64,000 nucleotides of DNA from an uncultured Alphaproteobacteria bacterium (lineage in GTDB: Bacteria; Pseudomonadota; Alphaproteobacteria; Rs-D84; CACZYB01): positions 1 through 64,000 of the forward strand of contig CALXYK010000008.1 in NCBI GenBank assembly GCA_944392955.1, given 5' to 3'. Within the stretch, counting starts at the first letter, position 1; each line of letters opens with the position of its first letter. This document shows, one piece after another, positions 1 to 9,165 of the stretch. The notes below the pieces were generated by a model. It did no database searches, was not told the DNA's origin, and saw only the letters and a program-made list of their open reading frames with translations. The translations under genes were made by a program, and so were the position numbers.

Positions 1-239
1 CAAATACCATTTATATAATAGTTCATCAACTCAGTTTCTTCGCCATCTGCTTGACAAGATTGAGCAGCCAAAGTTCTTTGAAGTTTGTTAAGAGAAGAGA
101 TTTGAGTTTTAGAAAGTCCAGTAGAAGAAGAAGAAACAGGATTATCATCAGAGAAACCATTCATACAAATTTGATGAGCCCTATCAAAAACTGTTTCAGG
201 AAGTAAAGAACCTGCTCCTGATGGCGGAACTACACTTAC
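1..239 (-). CDS. Partial secreted-type reading frame, cut by the left edge, no visible start
   Basis: A leftward frame stays open from about 287 to the window edge and reads like a real protein: Ser-rich stretch, then SKTQISSLNKLQRTLAAQ and two Cys (QIC, QSC). No ATG, GTG or TTG lies at its upstream end; the first ATG is internal, at MNGFSDD. A stem-loop with a T-run (242-265) sits directly upstream, so it is unlikely to be translated from the gene to its right. It may be the 3' part of a degraded gene, or a gene broken by rearrangement. The composition (Ser-rich, scattered Cys) recalls the large secreted protein at 11458-13389, but I could not align the two. Function unknown. Confidence 0.35.
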
Positions 240-241
240 TG

Positions 242-265
242 AAAAAAGTCCGTGCGAAGCACGGA
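242..265 (-). terminator. Intrinsic terminator of the 119-aa gene
   Basis: A 7-bp perfect stem (TCCGTGC / GCACGGA around a GAA/TTC loop) is followed on the minus strand by six T. It lies about 70 nt past the stop of the gene at 332-691. A second, weaker inverted repeat (ATTTTTGC / GCAAAAAT) lies between the two. Confidence 0.7.
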
Positions 266-331
266 GACAGATATGTAATTTATTACATTAGCTGTATTTT
301 TGCTTTTACGATGCAAAAATGGAGGCTTTTT

Positions 332-691
332 TTAGTAAAGGACTTTCTTTTCTTTTTTTAATTTTTTTTGAAGTTGCGAATCGTAAATTATTCTTGCGCT
401 ATATTGTCTTATGGGTTCGCTTTGTTCATTCATTTCGGTTATTGATATTTCATCGGTTGATTTCAGAACTTTTAACACTTTTTTAGGGATTTCCGTCAGT
501 TTTATTATTTCCCTTTTGTCGCGGAATAATGCTAATGTCTTTTTCCTGTCGTAGACAATGAATGGGTTTTGTGGAATATCTGCACGAGCCAGCAATATCA
601 ACATAACTGAATTATTTTGATTGATTAGGATATCAAATGATGGTTCTAATATTACTATTATTTTATTTCTCCTTTTTTTTGAATATAGCAT
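332..691 (-). CDS. Hypothetical protein, 119 aa
   Basis: I do not recognise this family. The protein is basic, has no signal peptide or membrane helix, and alternates short beta-like stretches (IIVILEPSFDILI, VMLILLARADI) with a Lys-rich tail ending KKLKKEKK. The centre carries FIVYDRKKTLALFRDKR. The pattern would suit a small cytoplasmic nucleic-acid or protein-binding factor, but that is only a guess. It is transcribed divergently from popZ across an 87-bp gap and ends at its own terminator (242-265). Confidence 0.6.
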   Translation of the reverse strand: MLYSKKRRNKIIVILEPSFDILINQNNSVMLILLARADIPQNPFIVYDRKKTLALFRDKREIIKLTEIPKKVLKVLKSTDEISITEMNEQSEPIRQYSARIIYDSQLQKKLKKEKKVLY

Positions 692-778
692 ATTTTTTAT
701 AGTTTTTAAATCTTTTTATTCTTTATTTTATATTTAAAATCTGTTATGATATATCTGTGAACTTTTGATGAGGTGATT

Positions 779-1255
779 ATGGATAATTATTCTGATACTC
801 CGTCTATGGATGAAATTTTGACTAGGATTAAAAAGGCTTTGGCTGAACGGGAGAGAAAAATTCAGCAAGAGGCTTTTCCCGAAGAAGAAGGTGTTGTTGT
901 TGAAAATTTTAATGATGTTCGTGAAAAAAATCATAATCCTTCGTTAGAGGAGATTAAGGATTTTTCTTCTAAACCGGAAGTGGCTTCTCAGATTGTGGAT
1001 AATATTGTTAAAGATGATATTTTTATTAAGCCTAACTTGAAAAATAACGAAAATGACGATGTTTTTGTTCTTACGAAGGAGATGAAGTTGGACTCTTATT
1101 CTAAATTTTTAGATGTGGATTTTAATTTATTTTGTAAGTATCTTTCTTCGCAAATGTCCAAGGATTTGGCAATTGCCTATATGAGTCCTAAAATAGAATC
1201 TTGGCTTTTGAATAATTTTTGGGAAGTGGTGGCGAAGTCAAAAAGAAAGAATTAA
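779..1255 (+). CDS. popZ: PopZ-like cell-pole organising protein (DUF2497)
   Basis: PopZ proteins form a polar matrix in Alphaproteobacteria that tethers the ParB-parS centromere and recruits cell-cycle regulators. The 158-aa product has the family layout: an N-terminal helix with the signature SMDEILTRIKKAL, an acidic disordered linker of about 80 residues, and a C-terminal helical segment (MSPKIESWLLNNFWEVV) matching the conserved oligomerisation region. A GTG at 773 is in frame, but GAGG at 770-773 is well spaced for the ATG at 779, which I chose. It converges on leuS and shares its terminator. The family call rests on the two ends, since the linker is not conserved. Confidence 0.82.
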   Translation: MDNYSDTPSMDEILTRIKKALAERERKIQQEAFPEEEGVVVENFNDVREKNHNPSLEEIKDFSSKPEVASQIVDNIVKDDIFIKPNLKNNENDDVFVLTKEMKLDSYSKFLDVDFNLFCKYLSSQMSKDLAIAYMSPKIESWLLNNFWEVVAKSKRKN

Positions 1256-1280
1256 AAAAACCTCCGTGATGGAGGCTTTT
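1256..1280. terminator. Bidirectional terminator, popZ/leuS
   Basis: CCTCC-GTGAT-GGAGG is flanked by seven A on the left and six T on the right. It fills the 25-bp gap between the convergent stops of popZ and leuS, so it can serve both strands. Confidence 0.85.
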
Positions 1281-3683
1281 TTATATTACCAAGTTTACGA
1301 GTTTGTTTGGAACTACTATTACTTTTTTTACATTTTTCCCTTTTATATATTCCTTTACATTTTCAAGGGATAGTATTTTTTCCTTTGTTTCTTCTTCTGA
1401 TAAATTAGTTGGGATTTCGGTTTCGAATCGTTTCTTTCCGTTTACCGAAACTACTATGTTTACAGATGTTGTTTGTAGTGCCTTTTCATCGTATTGAGGC
1501 CAATTTTCGTATGCCAAGCGGTTATTATGTCCTAATATCTCCCACATTTCATCAGATATGTGTGGGGCAAATGGGGATAATAACTTTGTGAATGTTTCCA
1601 TCATTGTTTTAGGAATTGCCTCTTTTTCACCCATGTAGTTAGAGCATATCATCAATGCGGATACGGCGGTATTGAATTTCATTTCTTCTATTCTTTCGCT
1701 TACATCCTTTATTGTTTGATGTATGATTTGGGTATCCTTTTGTGTCATAGGTATATCCTTTACCTTTTCGGTAAGGTCAAAAACGCGGTTTAGGAATCTG
1801 TATATACCTATCATAGAATTTGTAGACCAAGCAGCAGCCTGATCAAATGGACCTATAAACATTTCATAAATTCTTAAAGTATCTGCACCATATTGTGATA
1901 CTATTGTATCAGGATTTACGACGTTACCCTTTGACTTACTCATTTTTTCCCCATTTTCAGCCAATATCATTCCGTGAACAGAACGTTTTTTATATGGTTC
2001 GTCGTATGGAACTAATCCCATATCGTAAAGAGCTTTATGCCAGAATCGAGAATACAAAAGGTGTCTGGTAACATGTTCGGTTCCACCTTCGTACCAATCT
2101 ACCTGTCCCCAATAGTTAAGGGCTTCTTTTGATGCAAACTCCTTATCATTATGTGGATCCATATATCTTAGGTAATACCATGAAGAGCCTGCCCATGTTG
2201 GCATAGTGTCGGTTTCCCTTTTTGCAGGGCCTCCACAATGAGGGCATGTTGTATTTACCCAATCGGTTGCCTTTGCCAAAGGTGATAGTCCTTCGTCGGT
2301 TGGCATATAATCGCTTACATCAGGTAAGGTTAATGGTAAATCCTTTTCATCAAGAGGAACCCAACCGCATTTTTCGCAATATACCATTGGAATAGGTTCT
2401 CCCCAATAGCGTTGACGGGTGAAAACCCAATCAGTCATTTTATATTTTACGGATTGTTTGCCTATACCAAGTTTTTCTATTTCTGTATTTATTTTATTTA
2501 TTGCTTCTTCGTTATTTAATCCGTTTAAAAATTCGGAGTTTATATGAGGCCCATCCTTTGTATATGCGGTTTCGTTTATATTACCACCGGCTATAACTTC
2601 TATCATAGGGATATTGAATTTTTTTGCAAATTCGTAATCGCGGTCGTCGTGTGCAGGTACTGCCATAATTGCACCAGTTCCGTATCCCATCAAAACATAG
2701 TCAGATGTGTATATAGGTATTTCCTTTTTATTAAATGGATTTATAACTACTAAACCTTCTATTTTAACACCAGTTTTATTTTTTTGTAATTGTGTTCTTT
2801 CAAAATCAGATTTTTTACTTGCCTTTGATTGATAATCTTTTACAGCATCTAAGTTTTTTATTTTTGATGATAGTTTTTCAATCAAAGGATGTTCCGGAGA
2901 AATTACCATATATGTTGCACCAAATATTGTATCTGGACGAGTGGTAAAAATTTTTAATTTTTCGTTTGTATCTTTTATCTCGAAATCAATTTCACTTCCG
3001 GTTGATTTACCAATCCAATCAATTTGCATTTTCTTTATATTTTCAGGAAAATCAACAGACTTTAATCCTTCTATCAATTTATCAGAGTAAGATTGCATTT
3101 TTAAAATCCATGCTGATTTTTTCTTTTTTACAACCTCACTTCCGCATCTTTCACAATGTCCGTTTTCTAGTTCTTCGTTGGCAATTCCTATTTTACATTC
3201 AGGGCACCATGAGATTGTTTCTTCTCCTTTATAAGCAAGTCCAGCCTTAAACATTTGTATGAACATCCATTGAGTCCATTTGTAATATCTAGGGTCGGTT
3301 GTGTTTATTACACCGCCCCAATTAAATGAAAATCCCATGGATTTTAATTGTCTTGTAAAGTTTTCTATGTTTTGTTTTGTGGCAACTGCGGGATGAATGC
3401 CTGCCTTTATCGCATATCGTTCAGTAGGAAGTCCAAAAGCATCAAATCCGATAGGAAATAAGACATTGTATCCTTGCATACGACGTTTTCTTGAAATTAT
3501 ATCCATTGCAGTAAATGAACGGGGATGCCCAACATGTAGTCCAGCACCAGATGGATAAGGAAATTCTATAAGTCCAAAAAATTTCTTTTTAGTTTTATCT
3601 ATTGTTGTGTCAAATAACTTTTCCTGTTCCCAGATTGTTTGCCATTTTTTTTCTATTGATTTAAAATCATATTTTTTTGTCAT
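1281..3683 (-). CDS. leuS: Leucyl-tRNA synthetase
   Basis: Charges tRNA-Leu with leucine (class Ia synthetase). The 800-residue product has the HIGH-type motif as HVGH at 50-53 in GLHVGHPR and the KMSKS loop in GEKMSKSKGNVVNPD. Two Cys-rich zinc-ribbon-like insertions are visible (CPECKIGIANEE...CERCG and CEKCGW...CPHCGG), and the CP1 editing domain contains the TTRPDTIFG motif. The length is slightly below the usual 820-870. It is transcribed divergently from the RND efflux operon. Confidence 0.97.
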   Translation of the reverse strand: MTKKYDFKSIEKKWQTIWEQEKLFDTTIDKTKKKFFGLIEFPYPSGAGLHVGHPRSFTAMDIISRKRRMQGYNVLFPIGFDAFGLPTERYAIKAGIHPAVATKQNIENFTRQLKSMGFSFNWGGVINTTDPRYYKWTQWMFIQMFKAGLAYKGEETISWCPECKIGIANEELENGHCERCGSEVVKKKKSAWILKMQSYSDKLIEGLKSVDFPENIKKMQIDWIGKSTGSEIDFEIKDTNEKLKIFTTRPDTIFGATYMVISPEHPLIEKLSSKIKNLDAVKDYQSKASKKSDFERTQLQKNKTGVKIEGLVVINPFNKKEIPIYTSDYVLMGYGTGAIMAVPAHDDRDYEFAKKFNIPMIEVIAGGNINETAYTKDGPHINSEFLNGLNNEEAINKINTEIEKLGIGKQSVKYKMTDWVFTRQRYWGEPIPMVYCEKCGWVPLDEKDLPLTLPDVSDYMPTDEGLSPLAKATDWVNTTCPHCGGPAKRETDTMPTWAGSSWYYLRYMDPHNDKEFASKEALNYWGQVDWYEGGTEHVTRHLLYSRFWHKALYDMGLVPYDEPYKKRSVHGMILAENGEKMSKSKGNVVNPDTIVSQYGADTLRIYEMFIGPFDQAAAWSTNSMIGIYRFLNRVFDLTEKVKDIPMTQKDTQIIHQTIKDVSERIEEMKFNTAVSALMICSNYMGEKEAIPKTMMETFTKLLSPFAPHISDEMWEILGHNNRLAYENWPQYDEKALQTTSVNIVVSVNGKKRFETEIPTNLSEEETKEKILSLENVKEYIKGKNVKKVIVVPNKLVNLVI

Positions 3684-3750
3684 ATTGTTGCCTTTTTTCC
3701 AAATTGTTGACAGATTAAAAAAATAATTTAAAAAACCTTAGTTTTTTCTA

Positions 3751-3779
3751 TTTACAAATTATATTTAAAAGCATATACT
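3751..3779 (+). promoter_or_regulatory. Sigma70-type promoter of the RND operon
   Basis: TTTACA (3751-3756), a 17-bp spacer and TATACT (3774-3779), 46 bp upstream of the ATG at 3826. Confidence 0.55.
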
Positions 3780-3825
3780 CCTTTTTCCATATTGGCAATA
3801 AATTTTTTATAAAAAGAGGGTTAAA

Positions 3826-4971
3826 ATGATCCGTCAGCTACATTATAAATATGTGAATTCAAAATTTGGAAAACAAAAAAATTCTACTCAGTTTGTTTAT
3901 TTTATACTTTTTGGTCTTATCCTTTGGTTTGGAATAGGAATGATTTTTTCTTCGGACGAAGTTGTTGAAAATCCTGTTCCTGAAATAGTTAGTGTTAATG
4001 TAGAAAGGTTGTCGGAAAAAAATATTGTTTCTGATATTTTGATTTATGGTCATACAGAGGCAAGTGAAAAAGTTGATTTGAAAGTTAGAACCTCTGGTAT
4101 CGTTGAAAAAATAAATAAGAAAAAAGGTCAATATGTTAAAAAGGGAGATATAATCTTAACTATTAAAATGGAAGATAGAGGTGCAAAACTTTTGGCTGCA
4201 CAATCTGCAAAAGATAAGGCAGAAATTGAATTTAATACTGCGAAAAGTCTTTTGGCAAATGATTTGATTTCAAAGGTGGATTTTGTTTCTAATGAAGCAA
4301 ATTATAAGACTGCGAAAGTAAATTTGGATCAGATAGTATTAGATATAGAACATACTACTTTGCGTGCACCATTTGATGGTGTAATAAATGAATTAAATGT
4401 GGAGGAGGGTTCTTATGTAAGTATGGCGGAAAATGTTGGAGTCTTTTTGAATCTTAATCCTGTAAAAATAAGTGCAGAAGTGCCTGAAAAATATGTTTCT
4501 CGTATTAACAAAGGTGTGGTTGCAGGAGTTGATTTATCAAACAAGATGAAGGTTGATGCATTGCTTACTTATGTTGCTTCTATTGCTAATACTTCTACTA
4601 GAACTTTTTCAATAGAATTAGAAGCAGAAAATAAAAATAATAAAATTGTTGAAGGATTAACTGCGGAAATAAGGTTGCCTTTGGATACAATTCCAGCAAC
4701 TAAATTAACAGTTTCTTCTTGTTTAACTTTTGGTGATGATGGTTCTGTTGGTGTAAAAACTGTTAATGATGAAAACAAAGTTGAATTTTATCCGATTGAA
4801 ATAATTAAAGAGGAAAAAGATGGTTTATGGGTTTCTGGACTTCCAAAAACTGCAAATGTTATTGTCGCAGGTGGTGAATTTGTTAGTGTAGGTGAGGTGG
4901 TGGATCCAAAGTTCCCTAAACAATTAAATACTGAAACAACAGAAATTATTGATAATAATGAACAACAATAA
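3826..4971 (+). CDS. RND efflux periplasmic adaptor subunit (AcrA/MexA family)
   Basis: Membrane-fusion protein that links an inner-membrane RND pump to an outer-membrane channel. The 381-aa product has one N-terminal transmembrane anchor (about residues 23-41), a lipoyl half-motif around GIVEKINKKKGQYVKKGDIIL, a short helical hairpin, the second lipoyl half (TTLRAPFDGVINELNVEEGS), then beta-barrel and membrane-proximal domains. GAGGG precedes the ATG. The pump gene follows 40 nt downstream, so the two form an operon. No TolC-like channel gene is nearby; it must be supplied from elsewhere. Confidence 0.9.
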   Translation: MIRQLHYKYVNSKFGKQKNSTQFVYFILFGLILWFGIGMIFSSDEVVENPVPEIVSVNVERLSEKNIVSDILIYGHTEASEKVDLKVRTSGIVEKINKKKGQYVKKGDIILTIKMEDRGAKLLAAQSAKDKAEIEFNTAKSLLANDLISKVDFVSNEANYKTAKVNLDQIVLDIEHTTLRAPFDGVINELNVEEGSYVSMAENVGVFLNLNPVKISAEVPEKYVSRINKGVVAGVDLSNKMKVDALLTYVASIANTSTRTFSIELEAENKNNKIVEGLTAEIRLPLDTIPATKLTVSSCLTFGDDGSVGVKTVNDENKVEFYPIEIIKEEKDGLWVSGLPKTANVIVAGGEFVSVGEVVDPKFPKQLNTETTEIIDNNEQQ

Positions 4972-5011
4972 ACATTTAAAATATAGTGTTTGTGTAATAT
5001 AGGAGAATATT

Positions 5012-8000
5012 ATGTCTTTTATTAAATCTGCTATGAATAGAACAAGAATTTTTATGTTTTCTTTGTTCTTGCTTACTATACTTGGGTTAAATACTTATAT
5101 TACTATGCCTAAAGAGTCTTTCCCTGATGTTAACATTCCTATGATGATTACAACTGTTACTTATACCGGAATTTCTCCTGAAGATGGTGAAAGGTTGATT
5201 GCAAAACCTTTGGAAAAGGAATTTAAAACTATCAGTGGTTTAAAGGAAATGGATAGTAGATGTTACGAAGGTTATTGTCAGGTAATGTTGGAATTTGATG
5301 CAGGATATGATATTGAAAAAGGTCTTCGTGAAACAAAAGATGCTGTTGATGATGCAAAGGCAACTATGCCAAAAGATATTGATGAACCTATTATAAAAGA
5401 AATAAATACTTCGGAATTTGCTATTGCTATTGTTAATATTTATGGAAGTGCACCAGAAAAAACTTTGATGAATATTGCAAAAGAAATGCAAGATGTGTTA
5501 GAGGCTATACCTGGTGTTTTGGAGGCAGAAATAGGTGGTGAACGCGATGAACAGGTAGAAATTTTGATAGATCCTGCAAAACTTAATTCTTATAAATTAT
5601 CTATAAGTGATATTGGAAATTTCTTTGCGGGGTCTAATATGCTTATTCCTGCTGGAAATATTGAAAGTGAAAATGGTGCATTTCCTATAAAAGTTCCAGG
5701 CTTGATAGAAGATGTGAATGATGTTTTGAATCTTCCTATTAAGGTGCAAGGTGATGCAGTTATAAAACTTTCTGATATTGCAGAGGTGCGAAGAAATTTT
5801 GAAAATGCCCAGGAATTTGTTAGAATGAATAAGGAACCAAGTCTTTCCTTAGAAATAAAAAAACGTTCCGGTGGTAATACTATTAACACCATTGCCTTAG
5901 TAGAAAAAGCCTTGGACGAGATGAGAGAGGTTCTTCCTAAAAATATTGTTGTGAAGTTGACTAATAATTCTGCGGAAACTATTAAGGATAATTTAACAGA
6001 TCTTCAAAATAATGTTATTTCCTCCATAGTCCTTGTTATGGTTTGTGTGGTTTTGATGTTAGGTATCAGAACTGGTTTATTGGTTGGTTTTTCTATTCCT
6101 ATATCCTTTTTAATTGGAATCTTATTTTTGGGGGCATTAGGTGTTGGAATAAATATGGTGGTTTTATTCGGTTTGATTTTAGCCGTTGGTATGTTGGTTG
6201 ATGGTGCGATTGTTATTACCGAATATGCCGATAAAAAAATGACAGAAGGTGTTAACAGAAGAGATGCATATGCAGAAGCATCAAGTAGAATGGCTTTGCC
6301 TGTTATTGCTTCTACGGTTACTACTTTGATTGCATTTGCTCCGCTTTTGTTTTGGCCTGGTGTTATTGGTGAATTTATGAAATATTTACCTTTGACAGTT
6401 ATTTGTATATTAACTGCTTCGTTGATTGTGGCATTAGTCTTTATCCCAGTTTTAGGTGCATTGTTTGGTAAGGCTGGTGCTATGAGTGAACAGGAAAAAG
6501 AGCGTTTAATTGCTACGGAAACTGGACATTATGAAACTTTGACTGGGTATATGAAGGTTTACTATAACATATTAAATTGGGCTTTGAAACGTCCTTGGAA
6601 GGTTATTTTGGGAATCGTATTTATGTTATTTTTCTCCTTCTTTATTTATGCAAAATTTGGAGTAGGAGTTGAATTTTTCCCAGAATCAGAACCTGATTTC
6701 ATAAATATAAATGTTCATGCCAGAGGAAATTTAGCGATAGAAGAGAAGGATAAGTTTGTTAGTCAAGTGGAAGATCTTATCTTTGAACTTCCTTATTTCA
6801 AAGATGTATATTCTAGAACTGGTGCAAAATCTTTCCGTGCAGCAGAAGATGTTATAGGTTATATTCAGGTGGAATTAAAAGATTGGCAGGAGAGACCTAG
6901 GGCTGATTTCATTATACAAGAAATGGAAAATAAGTTAAAAGATGTTTCAGGTGTTATTTTGGAAATTTCAAAAGAGGAAAAAGGGCCTGTTTCTGGAAAA
7001 CCTATTGAGATAGAAATTTCTTCTACTTATGACGATGTGGACGTCATTACAAAAGGTTTCAAATATGTTGAAAATGCAATGAATGAAATAGGTGGTTTTG
7101 TAAACAGAGAAGATACCTTGCCTTTGCCTGGTATACAATGGGAAATGTCTATTAACAAGGCTCAAGCGGCAAAGTTTGGTGTAAGTATTTCGTCAATAGG
7201 AACGGTTGTTCAAATGTTGACCAGAGGTGCAACTGTTTCAAATTATATGCCTATTGATTCAGATGAAGAAATAGATATACTTGTTCGTTTTCCAAAGGAA
7301 TTTAGGGCTTTGGATATGATAGACAACCTTTATGTTGTAACATCTTCGGGTGTATCAGTTCCTATATCAACATTTGTGAATATTGTTCCTGCACCAAAGG
7401 TTAATATGGTTCAACGTATTGATGGAAAAAGAGTTTATAAAATATCTTCGGATGTAGAAGCGGGAAGTTTTGCTGCGGAAAAGATTACTGCTTTGAAACA
7501 ATATCAGAAGGATAATCCTCCTCCTGAGGGTGCAAATATAACATTTAAGGGAGAAGATGAAGATAGTCAGGAAAGTTCTTCGTTCATAGGGGTTGCATTT
7601 ATGGCGGCAGTATTCTTTATTGGATTTGTATTGCTTTTGCAATTCAATAGTTTCTATTCAACATTTATGATATTGTTCTCTATATTACTTTCTACCATAG
7701 GTGTGTTGCTTGGATTAGTGATTATGAGAGATCCTTTCTCTATTGTTATGACTGGATTGGCGGTGGTTTCTTTGGCTGGTATTGTTGTTAATAATAACAT
7801 TGTGCTTATTGATGCTTTTGATGAGTTAAAAGAAAAGGTTAGCGATCCGTTAGATGCAGTTATTAGAACTGGGCTTCAAAGACTTAGACCAGTGTATTTG
7901 ACTACGGCAACTACTATTTTAGGTTTGGTTCCTATGGCATTAAAACTTAATATTGATTTTATAAATGCAAATATTACGATTGGAGCACCTTCTATGGATA

Positions 8001-8164
8001 TGTGGTCTGCCTTTTCAAAATCCTTAATCTTTGGACTTGGATTTGCGACTATTTTAACTTTGGTTGTTACACCTTGTATGATTCTTGTCGGAGTTCATTT
8101 AAGACAGAGATTTAAAATCTGGTGGAATGCAAAGTTTCATAAAGAAAGTGAGATTTCCTCCTAA
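5012..8164 (+). CDS. RND efflux transporter permease (AcrB/HAE family)
   Basis: Proton-driven inner-membrane pump for drugs or other amphiphiles. At 1050 residues it has the full RND length: TM1 at about 12-30, a large periplasmic loop, TM2-6, a second large loop and TM7-12. The TM4 motif reads GMLVDGAIVITEYAD (about residues 390-405), so the second Asp of the AcrB-type DD pair is Gly. The TM10 region reads GIVVNNNIVLID without the AcrB Lys, which is a known variant of the superfamily. GGAG precedes the ATG. The substrate cannot be read from sequence. Confidence 0.93.
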   Translation: MSFIKSAMNRTRIFMFSLFLLTILGLNTYITMPKESFPDVNIPMMITTVTYTGISPEDGERLIAKPLEKEFKTISGLKEMDSRCYEGYCQVMLEFDAGYDIEKGLRETKDAVDDAKATMPKDIDEPIIKEINTSEFAIAIVNIYGSAPEKTLMNIAKEMQDVLEAIPGVLEAEIGGERDEQVEILIDPAKLNSYKLSISDIGNFFAGSNMLIPAGNIESENGAFPIKVPGLIEDVNDVLNLPIKVQGDAVIKLSDIAEVRRNFENAQEFVRMNKEPSLSLEIKKRSGGNTINTIALVEKALDEMREVLPKNIVVKLTNNSAETIKDNLTDLQNNVISSIVLVMVCVVLMLGIRTGLLVGFSIPISFLIGILFLGALGVGINMVVLFGLILAVGMLVDGAIVITEYADKKMTEGVNRRDAYAEASSRMALPVIASTVTTLIAFAPLLFWPGVIGEFMKYLPLTVICILTASLIVALVFIPVLGALFGKAGAMSEQEKERLIATETGHYETLTGYMKVYYNILNWALKRPWKVILGIVFMLFFSFFIYAKFGVGVEFFPESEPDFININVHARGNLAIEEKDKFVSQVEDLIFELPYFKDVYSRTGAKSFRAAEDVIGYIQVELKDWQERPRADFIIQEMENKLKDVSGVILEISKEEKGPVSGKPIEIEISSTYDDVDVITKGFKYVENAMNEIGGFVNREDTLPLPGIQWEMSINKAQAAKFGVSISSIGTVVQMLTRGATVSNYMPIDSDEEIDILVRFPKEFRALDMIDNLYVVTSSGVSVPISTFVNIVPAPKVNMVQRIDGKRVYKISSDVEAGSFAAEKITALKQYQKDNPPPEGANITFKGEDEDSQESSSFIGVAFMAAVFFIGFVLLLQFNSFYSTFMILFSILLSTIGVLLGLVIMRDPFSIVMTGLAVVSLAGIVVNNNIVLIDAFDELKEKVSDPLDAVIRTGLQRLRPVYLTTATTILGLVPMALKLNIDFINANITIGAPSMDMWSAFSKSLIFGLGFATILTLVVTPCMILVGVHLRQRFKIWWNAKFHKESEISS

Positions 8165-8166
8165 AA

Positions 8167-8197
8167 CAAAAACACCAACTTAAAAGTTGGTGTTTTT
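8167..8197. terminator. Bidirectional terminator, RND operon/ftsY
   Basis: An 11-bp perfect stem (AAACACCAACT / AGTTGGTGTTT, TAAA loop) with T-rich flanks on either side lies between convergent genes. Confidence 0.88.
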
Positions 8198-8215
8198 AAA
8201 TTTTAAATTTTAAAC

Positions 8216-9082
8216 TTAAAGTTCAAGAAGATTGTTTATAAAATTATTTGCATTAAACTCCCTTATATCAGAAATTTTTTCTCCATCTGTTATAAAGTAG
8301 ATAGGAGTATTATATTTTTTTGCCAAAGAAATTATAAAACCAGATTTTGAACTTCCTTCGGTTTTAGTTAATATTATTCCAGTTATTTTTATATCCTTGC
8401 TGAATTTTTCCATTTGCATTATGCTGTTTTGTCCGCCGTTACCATCTAGGACAAGGATTGTTTCATCAGGGGCGGTATCAGATATTTTATTTATAGTTTT
8501 TATTATTTTTTTTAATTCTGCCATCAATGATTCATTGTTGGATAGTCTTCCTGCTGTGTCAATCATAACAATGTCATCGTTTCGGGATTTTGATTGGTTA
8601 TAGCCGTCATAGGCTAAACCTGATGGATCTGATTTATCCTTTGAAATTAAATTTGTATTAGATTTTTCGGTCCATTCCTTTAATTGTTCGGTGGCTGAAA
8701 TTCTGAATGTATCACATGCAATGACGGATACCTGTTTCCCCATAGATGCGAATTTATAGGCAAGTTTGCCGATTGTGGTTGTTTTACCACTACCATTTAC
8801 ACCTATCATTATTATTGAAAAGGGTTTTGTGTCTTTTATTTCTAATTTCTTTTCACAAGGTGATAATATTTTATATAACTCATCTTTTAATATGTTTTTT
8901 ACATCTTTTTCATTTGTTTCTTTGTTAAATCTTTGAGATTTTATTTTTTCAATTAAATCACAAACAATGTCATAAGATATATCAGATGTGATTAAAAGTT
9001 CTTCTAACTCTTCTAATGTATTATTATCTAATTTTTTTCCAGTGAATATATTGGAAAGTTTTTGCCCAAATTTACCAAACAT
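8216..9082 (-). CDS. ftsY: Signal recognition particle receptor FtsY
   Basis: GTPase that docks SRP-ribosome complexes at the inner membrane. The 288 residues cover the N domain (1-85) and G domain only; the long acidic A domain of E. coli FtsY is absent. Visible motifs are GVNGSGKTTTIGKL (94-107), DTFRISATEQL (124-134) and DTAGR (175-179). The guanine-specificity motif, normally TKLDGTAKGG, reads TKTEGSSKSG (239-248), and the preceding DATTGQ-type element reads DGNGGQ. These changes are unusual for such a conserved protein, but fold and order are intact. Confidence 0.93.
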   Translation of the reverse strand: MFGKFGQKLSNIFTGKKLDNNTLEELEELLITSDISYDIVCDLIEKIKSQRFNKETNEKDVKNILKDELYKILSPCEKKLEIKDTKPFSIIMIGVNGSGKTTTIGKLAYKFASMGKQVSVIACDTFRISATEQLKEWTEKSNTNLISKDKSDPSGLAYDGYNQSKSRNDDIVMIDTAGRLSNNESLMAELKKIIKTINKISDTAPDETILVLDGNGGQNSIMQMEKFSKDIKITGIILTKTEGSSKSGFIISLAKKYNTPIYFITDGEKISDIREFNANNFINNLLEL

Positions 9083-9165
9083 AAAAATCCTTTGCTTATA
9101 TCAAAATTTACTTTATTATTGTTATAATTATTGCTAAACTATTTAGAAATTTCAAGGAAAAAACT

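Noticed and set aside
1-203. A rightward open frame at the left edge
   Set aside because: It reads as an Arg/Ser-rich sequence with no protein-like pattern, while the opposite strand gives a plausible protein; kept only the latter.
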